Shown in pieces: positions 55,169 through 64,000 of a stretch of 64,000 nucleotides of DNA; position 1 is the first letter of the stretch; each line of letters opens with the position of its first letter. The DNA is from Terebella lapidaria. Lineage: Eukaryota; Annelida; Polychaeta; Terebellida; Terebellidae. Location of the stretch: contig OX424563.1 of assembly GCA_949152475.1 (NCBI GenBank), positions 22,541,001 to 22,605,000 on the forward strand, read 5' to 3'. Made by a program: the position numbers and the translations under genes. The notes beneath the pieces are model-generated. The model searched no databases. It had not been told where the DNA came from and saw nothing but the letters and a program-made list of their open reading frames with translations.

Positions 55169-56207
55169 GTAACTTACACTAAATTATTTGATGCTGGGGT
55201 CGTGCCAATTTGAATTATGGGTCAGAGATATGGGGTTATAAGAACTTTACTAAATGTGATACAGTACTAAACAAGGCAATGAGATATTTTTGGGAGTCCA
55301 TAGATTTGCAAAAACAGCTGCAGTACAGGGGGATATGGGATGGTTATCAATGAAATACAGGAGATATAAACAAATGCTCAGATTCTGGAATAGACTTGTC
55401 AAAATGGATGAGACCCGTTTACCTAAAAGATTGTTTTTGTACATGTATACACAAACATGTAATAACTGGTGTCATGATATATTAGGTATAGCTACCCAAC
55501 TGGATATGAAAATGTGTTATGAAAACATGCAAATATTTAACATGAAGCTTTGTAGTGAAAGATGTTTGGTTGAGATGCATAAAGAATGGCAGTTATGTGT
55601 GATGTCAAAGCCCAAATTACGTACATGTACCTATGTTAAATTTAAAAATAAATTTGAACCAGAGTTATATGTACTCAGAAATTTATCGAAATATAAGCGC
55701 TCTCTATTTGCACAACTCCGATGTGGTATACTTCCATTAGCAATAGAAACGGGTAGGTTTAAAAATGTGAAAGACAGTATTACTAGAAAGTTTAGAAAAC
55801 AAACAGCCGAAGAAAGAACTTGTAAAATTTGTAATAATGACAATATAGAGGACGAGCAACACTTTCTATTCAACTGTCCGAAATATGCACACCTGAGGTC
55901 TTTGTTTTATGACGATATGAAAAGTAGTTTACTGATTTCTAATTTTGAAGTACTGAGTAATGATGAAAAACTTGGAGGGCATGTGTGGAGTTCGTGTTCA
56001 ATGCTTGGAATATCAGAAAGATGTATAACCGGAAATGAATGTGCCTGTGGATTATATTTAAATGTATACTTACTTGTGATATAGTAATAATAATGAGTGT
56101 CACTTATAATCCTTTTGGGCTGGGTACTTTAATTTTTGTATTATGTAGTATGAATGTTGTATGTTGAAGTACAAGTGACTTAAATAAATCATTACCTTAC
56201 CTTACCT
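55169..56207 (+). pseudogene. 5'-truncated non-LTR retrotransposon (CR1/Jockey-like LINE), post-RT C-terminal region
   Basis: This is the C-terminal part of a LINE ORF2, the protein with endonuclease and reverse transcriptase that copies the element into the genome; both of those domains are missing. The readable frame from about 55290 to 56084 (some 264 residues) is basic and contains C-x2-C-x9-H-x4-C (about residues 178-196; CKIC, EDEQHFLFNC, then PKYAHLR), the zinc-knuckle-like motif typical after the RT in CR1/Jockey-type elements. Upstream, LFDAGVVPI, LNYGSEIWGYKNF and NKAMRYF match the usual pre-knuckle region but lie in different frames: one T is missing near 55210 and another near 55288. 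After the stop are an AATAAA-like word and a 3' tail of ACCTT repeats (56191-56207), common for this clade. Dead copy; clade assignment moderately sure. Confidence 0.8.
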
Positions 56208-57260
56208 GTTAGGTTACCAGACCTTTGGTCCGATAACCTCTGTCGTCGTGCGTTTACATTTTTATCTTTGAAGTTTACCGTCGAATTTTTCTGAAATTTT
56301 GAACAAAAATACTTTGAAATATTTTAAGAGAGAAGTATTTTTTATTTTTTTTATTTTCGCAATTTCTTCAAAATGGCGGCCATTTTCGACGAAAAATGGA
56401 AAATTTTGGACTTGACGGTTTTTTCCTCAAAATCTGTCCAGTAACTTTACTTCTTCTTGATGCGTAACATTCCTTTTATTTGTACGGAGCCACTGAAAGG
56501 ACATGGATGAAATATCATTTGACATATCGTTATTGCGTTCCCTCGCAATATTATTGCATTCCCTCACAATATTATTGTGTTCCCTCGCGATCTAATTGCG
56601 TTCCCTAGCGTTCCGGATCGCGTTCCCTCGCATTCCAGATCGCATTCCCTCGCAATCTCATTGCGTTCCCTCGCATCCCAGATCGCATTCCTTCACGATC
56701 TTATTGCATTCCCTTGCAATCCGGATCGCGTTCCCTTGCGATCTTATTACGTTCCCTCACATTCTGGATCGCGTTCCCTTGCATTGTGCGGACGAAAATG
56801 ACTTCTGAGGAGGTTTTTCTACAAGATCGCGATCCAAAATGCGAGGGAATGCAATAGGATCGCAAGGAACCCAATAATATCGTGAGGGAATGCGATGCGG
56901 ATTGCGAGGGAACGCAATAAGATTGCGAGGGAACGAGATCCGGGATGCGAGGGAACATGATCCGGAATGCGAGGGAACACAATAAGATCGTGAGGCAACG
57001 ATTGCGAGGGAATGCAATAATATTGCGAGGGAACGCGATCCGGATTGCGAGGGAACGCAATAGCAATGTGCTGAAAATATTTCTCCCATGTCCTCTCAGA
57101 GGCTCCGTATATATACCCCTGTGCCGTGAATAAGTTTTGTTACCCTTGAATCGTTCGAAGTGGGCCGAAATGAAAATTTCCAATTTTTAAATTTTCCCAT
57201 GCTTTATAGTGGGACACATTGTGCTTAATATTTTACTTGAAGATATTGAAGATACCAAAA
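56207..57260 (+). mobile_element. GGTTACC-ended element, 5' part, split by a foldback
   Basis: Matches the first 470 bp of the element at 5384: hairpin 56212-56238 (GGTTACCAGACC and GGTCCGATAACC arms), CCGTCGAATTTTTCTGAAATT, ATGGCGGCCATTTT, CTCAAAATCTGTCCAGTAAC. After the foldback insert it continues GAATCGTTCGAAGTGGGCC and TTTATAGTGGGACACATT. It stops before the 125-bp core array. It begins directly at the 3' tail of the LINE, so the two insertions abut. Confidence 0.65.
56485..57107. mobile_element. Foldback element with iterated GCGTTCCCTCGCA arms
   Basis: Ends are inverted repeats CGGAGCC(A/T)CTGA and AGGACATGG on both sides. Inside, the left arm (56528-56785) is a run of GCGTTCCCTCGCAATCTTATT-like 20-mers and the right arm (56838-57065) is the same motif inverted, with a spacer of about 50 bp centred on 56810. 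It interrupts the GGTTACC-type element between GTAACATTCC and TTGAATCG, contiguous in the paralogue at 5690-5750. The flanking duplication is poor (TATTTGTA against TATATATA). Open frames through the arms give repetitive, meaningless proteins. Confidence 0.75.
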
Positions 57261-57294
57261 AAGTGTACAATGTGAGCAAATTGTTTACTATAAG

Positions 57295-57350
57295 TCTATA
57301 AGTCTATAAGACTATAAGAAGTTTACTATAAGACTATAAGTCTGAACTTA
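57295..57350 (+). repeat. ACTATAAGTCT-like short repeats
   Basis: At least six TATAAG(T/A)CT-type words in about 55 bp. They lie at the junction between the GGTTACC fragment and unit U6. Confidence 0.6.
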
Positions 57351-57364
57351 TAATCAGTGGAAAC

Positions 57365-60100
57365 AAATTAGGTATTATTGGAATGCACTACCGGTGTGCA
57401 TCATTGTTTCATCATATGACTGCCCATATCAATCCTCATTATGACTGCCGATATCATTCACATAGAATGGGTTTCATTAATCAAAATCGAGGTACACTTT
57501 TATCAAAAGGATTTCTGTCGTGTGAATAAAAATTATATATATAGCAACAGACATTGTACGTATTATTCAGAATGGCATGGGCAACAACAATATATTGCAT
57601 ATGAAGTAGACAGAGTGCTCATGAAGATTATCTCATATCAATTCGGTTATTCGTACTATTTGCAAGAAACCACAACGCGGTGAAACAAATTGTTTGCGAC
57701 CGATCGAAAATACATCATTCACCAGTCATGTAAGCAGAGTGACCCCCCTGCCAAATGTTTTATCGACATGTCCTCGACGTGAGCAATGGACTGGTATTAG
57801 CCTAATGTCTGTGTCAATAGCTTAATACCTCTGCCAGCCTTTGACATCTCTGGCACAGATTTCTCAGACGCGACACGCTCCTTGTATGTATTTGCATCTG
57901 CACACGCAACACTATTGTTCCATTCATTGATGGCCTGATAAATTGTAAATCAATTATTTGGTGGAGATGGCGTGAGTTTTTTCTTCCACTCTCAATGATG
58001 TTATTCTTCAAGTATTTTTTTTTCTATTTTCTGGTATTGGTATACGCAAATTCCTACTAAAAGCCAATCAATCATGACGCATTATGTACATGGCTGTCAT
58101 TCAATAATATCTCGTGGATGAATCAAAATTTTGTAGATTGATATAATTATGCTATTTATACAGAATTATCGCGTCCAATATTCTTATTGGCATTGTGTAG
58201 CTTGAGAAATGGTTTTGAAGTATGACACTAATGACGTGAATGTTCCTACAAGGATCGTCTATAATATAGAAGATCCTCGGTTCCTAGTTCAGAGTACCAA
58301 CTGGGCAATTCGAATAAAAATCGAAAATCTGACTTTTACATTGACATATACAAAGCAATTCGTAGATGAGGCCCAAACGAAAAAATATAAAAAGTCCATT
58401 GGAAATTCCATGTTAACCAATAACTAATCGGGAAAACTTTTAACAGGGATGACTACCGGATAAGTCTTCGAAGTTCCGTCGAATATATCCTGGATCAATT
58501 TGGTTTGCACGACTCTTAGTATTAACTTTTTTGTTTCCCTGGAGCAAGACAAGCTGCACTTGAATATAGTACATCCATTGTCCAGATGCTGAGTACTATA
58601 TATCTAGTGTAGATGATATAAAATTACATGTGTTACTTTTGGAATGGATCCGTCGTGCACTTTTTTTATACCTTTTTAGCTTTTAAATAATGTTCATTAA
58701 TATACTTAAATGAGTAGAAGTCTTTCAAATCAGATTATACTCCAACATCATTGAATAAATACGAAAACCTTCCACAATTCCACAGCAGGTTGCTGAATTA
58801 AATAAAAGCTGATAATAGCTTCTACATTAGACACCCTTAGACCTTACATCATCTGTTTCGTGCATGTAGTTATTGAGTCAATTGGGGGAAACATCTAGGC
58901 ATCCTATATGTAACTGCTATATCCACGTTTGAAAGGGTATGTGTGCTGCATATCTGGGCGTCTGCCGTATATCGTCCGTCTACTCTGATCGCCTGGTTAC
59001 ATTTCAATATCAGGCAACTGGTCTTTCACCGTGGTATTCCAGGAAGCTGAATTCGCAGCTAGTGCAAGTACCCACTTTGAACTCCTGAAGGCGTCCTAAA
59101 CACCTCTAGTTGGTTCATGATTAAATGATAAAATCTATTACCAAATATTAATATTCCACTGTTTTCACATACCCATGCTCAAACGCTGTAACATGACATC
59201 ATAAAATCGCTAATATTGACTAAAAAAAATCATGCATACTCTCATTGGAACGGAAATGTACAATCTATTCCCACAATAAATACCTATAATTATTACTATA
59301 TTTAATTGTACAATATATTCCCACGATAAATCCCTGTAATTATTACTATATTTAATTCACAGTATATGTAAAGTATACTCGAATGCACTCGCTTCCCCGA
59401 ACACTCGTAGCTAAAGGGTCTTTTTAAGTATATCCTCTGTAGGGTTCAGCAACAATACGTTCCATCCATAGTGGGTTAAACCAAGATTTTTTATATTGAA
59501 CTCGAACTAAGCATCGATTATCATTCTTCTTGATGCCTCAAGTGAGGACACTCCTCCGCCTTTTTTCTTGGAGCAAGTAGGCAATACGTACTCCGAGGGA
59601 AACATCTTAAGTATACCATTGGTTAGGGTTGTTTTCCTTGGAATATCAGTATGTCACAGAACAGGAACAATGTAAATAGGTAAGATATTGATCGCCGTTA
59701 CATTGAAAGCCTTCAGAGACGAAATCAGTTAAGTATATCAAAACAAAACGTGTTTCCCCTTTGCCAATATGCACTTAATGGTTTTGGCAGTGTCTCTTTT
59801 ACCTAAGCAAATACCCGCGAGCTACTCAGTAGGTCGCTAATCGAAAACAAACTATGTACATATGCAACTCAACACACATATTCACAAATACTTTAAAAGA
59901 CAATAAACATTGAGAAGTTATCAATAGATGGCTCAATACTAGGTGTTGATTAATATAGCAGACGGTATTCAGTTAAATATATCCGGGCTAGTAACGCCTC
60001 TTTTGTGGTAACATTCATTACACGACGCTCGAATTTGAACATGACTTAACCATTTCATTGATCCTAGAATTTATAATAAAATATCAAACATATATTTGAC
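57365..60100 (+). repeat. Large tandem unit U6 (diverged)
   Basis: Same landmark order as U1-U5: TAGGTATTATTGGAATGCAC (57370), GACATTGTACGTATTATTCA (57549), the ACATCATTCACCAGTCATG stretch (57711), GTAAATCAATTATTTGGTGG (57945), CCAACTGGGCAATTCGAAT (58297), ATACCCATGCTCAAACGCTG (59169) and CCATAGTGGGTTAAACCAAG (59467). Closer to U1 and U7 than to U2-U5. A short direct repeat (CAATATATTCCCACGATAAA-like) sits near 59260-59350. Confidence 0.65.
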
Positions 60101-60402
60101 ATGGTTGAACTATGCCTCCAACCGATATCAAATGGTGTCTTTCATTGATTTATAAATCAATTTTCTGGATTGACGGGTGTCAGAAGTCGATGATTATTAA
60201 ATTCCCTGTCCAGTGTCCATTCATGGAAAATAAATTTGTTGTGTCAATCTGTCCTGTCTGGTTAGACAGCCACTTTTCTGCCATTATCGTACATTATTAT
60301 CGTACATTACCATTATCGTAAATATTGATTTTGCTCTACCTCAGGGTAGCCATCTTTGAATTTTGGTTCGAAGTGATGTCAAAAATTTTATTCATATATG
60401 TG

Positions 60403-61145
60403 TACAGTGGCTGATATATGCCATAGTTTTATTCTTTAGTTTTCATTTATGTACGATATTTTCCAGACGCATGTAATACACGTACTTAATATTAAATACG
60501 CGTATTTAATGTTTAAATACGCGTACTTAATATTAAATACGCGTATTTAATGATAAATACACGTAATTAATATTAAATACGCGTACATAATATTAAATAC
60601 GTGTATATAATATTAAATACGTGTATTTATTATTAAATACGCGTACTTAATGTTAAATACGTGTATCTAATATTAAATACGCGTACTTAATATTAAATAC
60701 ACGTACATAATATTAAATACGCGTATATAATATTAAATACGTGTATTTAATGTTAAGTACACGTACTTAATATTGAATACCAGACAGTTAGATATTTTAT
60801 TCTTTTTTGCAGCGCCATGTCGCTTGATACATTCCTTGTTTCACGAGACATACACATCAACATAACCACATCCAATTTTTGCTAATTTAATATTAATTAA
60901 CATTAAGTACGGTATTTAACATTAAATACGCGTATTTAATTTTAAGTACACGTATTTTATATTATATACGCATATTTAATATTATATACGTGTATTTAAT
61001 ATTAAGTATGTGTATTTAATATTAAGTACGCGTATTTAACATTAAGTACGTGAATTTAATGATTTTCTTTTCTTTAGAATGTCCATCTGGAAAAAATAAA
61101 TAAATGAAATCTGAAAAATAAAACTATGGCATATATCAGCCACCG
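60403..61145. mobile_element. Foldback element with 20-bp ACGCGT/ACGTGT tandem array and 8-bp flanking repeat
   Basis: TATATGTG lies directly outside both ends (60395-60402 and 61146-61153). Arms pair over about 75 bp, including 27 exact bases (60407-60433 with 61117-61143) containing GTGGCTGATATATGCCATAG. The interior is 15 units of 20 bp (consensus TAAATACGCGTACTTAATAT) at 60468-60785, a 100-bp interruption, and about eight more units at 60890-61062. Termini CAGTGGCTG with an 8-bp duplication resemble hAT-type ends (inference). No transposase. Confidence 0.75.
60468..61062 (+). repeat. 20-bp tandem repeat, about 23 units in two blocks
   Basis: Each unit centres on TACGCGTA or TACGTGTA followed by TTAATATTAA. 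The central eight bases are self-complementary in many units, and period 20 holds with almost no indels. Interrupted at 60786-60889 by unique DNA. Confidence 0.9.
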
Positions 61146-61153
61146 TATATGTG

Positions 61154-61899
61154 GGTGGTTTGGTTCAAAAGTTAGTTCTATTCTATTACGATGGTACTCG
61201 GAACCATTTTGGATTGCTTTCTCTAACATGATAATTCCGGTTGAATGGGGTATGCGCTGCAGTATAAGAACCGATTACATGCCAGAGCGGTCCAATTGCT
61301 AACCTGGACTCCCTTCGTTATTCCGTCATATGCTCAAAATAAACAAAATTGACATGCAGACAAAAATATTTCAAGAGAAGTTCAGCATTGCTATCATTCT
61401 CAGCATCATGACAGAAGTCTAGTTTGCAAGAAAATGCCGTTCAATTCCAAGGTGAGGTATGCCAAGTTAGAACACGATACCTCCAGCAGCGCAAAATGAA
61501 TCAAAGATGGCTGCCCAAAGGTAGAGCAACTTCACAAGTGTTGTGCAAGACAGTCAGACAGAGAGGGATCGTCATTCACACAGACGTACATGACGAAAAT
61601 TATTCCTGCCTGGCAAAATGGTGATTATCACTGATAATGACGAAACAATGTCAAACGTCTTTGGTAGTTGAACTTCACTGGAGTTCATTGTTCAAAATTA
61701 TGATTGGATCACTTCAAGAGGATAACACTTTCAGTGGAAAGTATGTAATGTACATAGGCTCATGGTGTATTTTCAAACGTGACCCCCTGAGGGACATGTA
61801 CATGTTCCAATTGAAGGACCTTAAGTATTGACTGAGTCAAGGATATAATACTACTACATATATGACATCAAAATGTTCTTAAATAGGTGACCATATCAT
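61154..61899. other. Intergenic DNA, no gene seen
   Basis: Two short open frames (61424-61624 and 61637-61831) without recognisable features. I see no splice-consistent exon set. Confidence 0.4.
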
Positions 61900-64000
61900 T
61901 ACACACTTGGTCGTTATCATTATTCAAAATGTGGATAAACATTGAATAACTGAATCTCGTCCTAATGTTGAAACTGTATGGTAACAGACAGTGTACGTCT
62001 TATTAAGATTGGCATAGGACAACAATATATTGCATATGAAATAGACATGATGACTATCTCATACCAATTTGGTGATTTCTACTATTTACAGGAAAGCACA
62101 AACGCGGTCATGCAAATTGTATACGATCCATCAAAAGTATATTAGTTGCCAGTCATGTGAATACAGTGACTCTCCCCTTGTCAAACGTTTTTTTCGATAT
62201 GTCCTCAACGCGACCAATGGGTCGGAATTAGCCTGATATCTGTCTGTAGTCTGTGTCACTGGTTCGATACCTCTGTCGCCTTTTGGCATCTGTGGCACAG
62301 ATTTCCCAGAGGCGGGACGCTTCTGTGGATTTTGCATTAGCACACGCGAGAATATTGTCCCACCCACTGATTGGCCAATGAATTGTAAATCAATTATGGG
62401 TGGGGATAGCATGAGGTGTTTTCACTCACATTGAATTATTTCTGCCATTGGAATCAGACATTCTATTGGTATCAGAAATACATAATGTATTTCTGTTGGT
62501 ATATACACAGATTGCTACTGAAAGCCAATTAATCATGACACATTATTTGCAAGGCTGTCATATGGATGAATCAAAATGTTATAGATCGATTTATTTTTAT
62601 TTATACAGAATTATCGTGTCTAATGGCTTTCGTAATGACATTTAAGGCATAAATGTATGTGTTCGAAGCACCAACTGGACAATTCAAAGAGAAGCATCGT
62701 AAATCTATCTTTGTATACTAATTCCAGCAGGTGCACAGCAGAAAGAACTAGATTTCATACACTGTCTGCCCCTAATGAAGTCAGTCTGTCTGTCTGAAGC
62801 CCAATTTGGTTGGGCTTCGTTTCCATTCTAAATGTTGTATTTTACGTTTGTTATTGGTATAATAAATAATCTAGTGGTATTGTTGGTAATAAATTGATGG
62901 TAATAGATACTTACTTTCACAGCGACATAGACAAAATGTCAAAATATGTAGCCCAAAGGTCCCATGGAAATGGCATATCAACCAATAATTATTCTGGAAA
63001 ACTTTTACAGGGATTGCTACCGGGAAAGGCTTCGACCTTCAGTCGAATATCTCATCGGTCAGTTTTGTTTGCACGACTCTCATAGTATTGACAATATTTT
63101 GGTTTGAGTCTCCAGAACAAGACAAGATGCACTTGAATAGAACACCTCCTATGTCCTATTGCTGAGGGATACATACAGCATAATTGATGAAAATAAAAGC
63201 ATGTGTTACACGTGTAGTAGTTCGGCAACGCTGGTTGTGTTTTTTTAGCTTTTAAATAATGTTTACATCTTTCATTCATAAGTGAACGGCTAAAACCAGT
63301 GCAATTTCGAACATGCTTCAACATCACCGAATGAATCGGCAAACTCTCCCACAACTCCACACCATGTTGCTGATTTTGCTGATAACGGTTGCTACTTTAG
63401 ACACCATAACACCTTTTCAGCATGTTTATTGAATAGCGTGAATTCCTCGCAACTCCATACAAACGTTGCTGCTACGTCAGACATCAATGTATTGGATCCG
63501 TGTATGACTACCTACGCTTGAATGTTGTGTGTACTGTATGTATGTCCGTCGTATATCGTCAATCTACTCGGATCGCCGGTAACATTATACTATCAGCAAC
63601 TGGTCTTGAAACATGGCTCTTTGTTGAAATGCAACTGAGCTATCGAAAAACGAAAGAAAGATTAAATTTGTGCACAAGTACCACCATAATTTTTAATGGT
63701 ATTCTGAACTTTTCTTCATTCTCCGGTCGTCTTCTGAACTTATATACACGCACCAATGACATTGAATCCCCAAAGGTATCCTAAACACCGACAGTTGGTT
63801 CTTGAATAAATACTGAGATCGATTACCATATATTTGTATGCGAGTATATTTGTATCCACATACCCCTGTTAACGCTATCAAGTGGCATTGGATAATTGTC
63901 ATTGAATAAATTATCGAGAAAGATAAATAATGGGGAAAAAATAAGAACAATAATTGGTAATCTCATTGTAAAGAAAAAAGCAGATCGAAAATTCGTACGT
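61900..64000 (+). repeat. Large tandem unit U7 (runs off the window)
   Basis: Landmarks: GACAGTGTACGTCTTATTAA (61987), ATTAGTTGCCAGTCATGTGA (62142), GGTTCGATACCTCTGTCGCC (62262), GTAAATCAATTATGGGTGGG (62383), GAAGCACCAACTGGACAATT (62666) and ATACCCCTGTTAACGCTATC (63860). A family S copy is inserted at 62715-62890. Continues past the end of the window. Confidence 0.65.
62715..62890 (-). repeat. Interspersed repeat family S, fragment in U7
   Basis: CAGCAGGTGCACAGCAGAAA, CACTGTCTGCCCCTAATGAA, TTGGTTGGGCTTCGTTTCC and GTTGTATTTTACGTTTGTTA match the 38985 copy in order. Position within U7 differs from that in other units, supporting independent insertion. Confidence 0.6.

Noticed and set aside
56577-57183. 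Repetitive open frames rich in serine, phenylalanine and arginine on both strands.
   Set aside because: They result from reading through the iterated 20-bp motif of a foldback element; all frames give similarly repetitive products.
62262-62281. GGTTCGATACC as a Pol III B box for the U-unit.
   Set aside because: No A box lies at a suitable distance, and sister units have GGCTCAATACC, so the match is coincidental.

Overview
The window looks like AT-rich, gene-poor nuclear DNA from an animal, most likely a marine invertebrate. The grounds are dense AGGTCA/TGACCT repeats, (TTTG)n/(GTC)n-armed tandem-repeat elements, a CR1/Jockey-like LINE tail and many small inverted-repeat transposons. A mollusc, perhaps a bivalve, is my best guess because the repeat architecture resembles bivalve 'pearl'/HINE elements; this is inference, and an echinoderm or hemichordate is not excluded. 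I found no host gene, intact tRNA, rRNA or CRISPR array. The only open frame with convincing family features is the end of a dead non-LTR retrotransposon (55.2-56.2 kb). Other open frames are short, repeat-derived or drift freely between paralogous copies.

Layout. 0-5 kb: an old, diverged tandem duplication (660-1315 / 3400-4232), an 80-90 bp tandem repeat and single-copy-looking DNA. 5.15-6.9 kb: a 150-bp tandem duplication, one copy of which was split by a GGTTACC-ended tandem-repeat element. 7.6-20.8 kb: a segmental duplication of about 3.8 kb (7595-11390 and 14738-20770). Its second copy took two large insertions: an inverted-repeat foldback (17271-18313) and a composite of two MITEs (19398-20585). 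Between the copies lies an ACCCTCGCCC-ended tandem-repeat element (11699-14138) that itself contains a foldback MITE. 22.1-38.7 kb: a direct array of diverged units of about 2.6-3.4 kb (U1-U5; U3 is longer because of insertions), continued at 57.4-60.1 (U6) and 61.9-64 kb (U7).

39.5-53.4 kb: a 12.4-kb head-to-tail array of ACTTGACGAAAT-ended elements (E6 to E1, all on the minus strand), bracketed by two inverted copies of a 300-bp sequence. It includes perfectly homogenised 326-bp repeats and three copies of a tRNA-like Pol III promoter module. 53.4-57.3 kb: unique-looking DNA, a near-perfect hairpin, the LINE remnant, and another GGTTACC-type element split by a foldback. 60.4-61.15 kb: a foldback whose interior is 20-bp ACGCGT/ACGTGT repeats.

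The genes do not work together here; the window is a record of transposition and duplication. Because most of it exists as paralogous copies, 'empty' and 'filled' sites can be compared directly. That reveals several insertions with target-site duplications (8-bp at 17.3, 25.7 and 60.4 kb; 5-bp at 29.9 kb). The main novelty candidates are: (1) three end-families sharing one architecture, namely a palindromic sub-terminal repeat, then a microsatellite, then an AGGTCA-rich tandem core, then an inverted sub-terminal repeat, a GGCC-type hairpin and a T-tract; (2) several unrelated foldback elements that each carry many copies of their own short motif.
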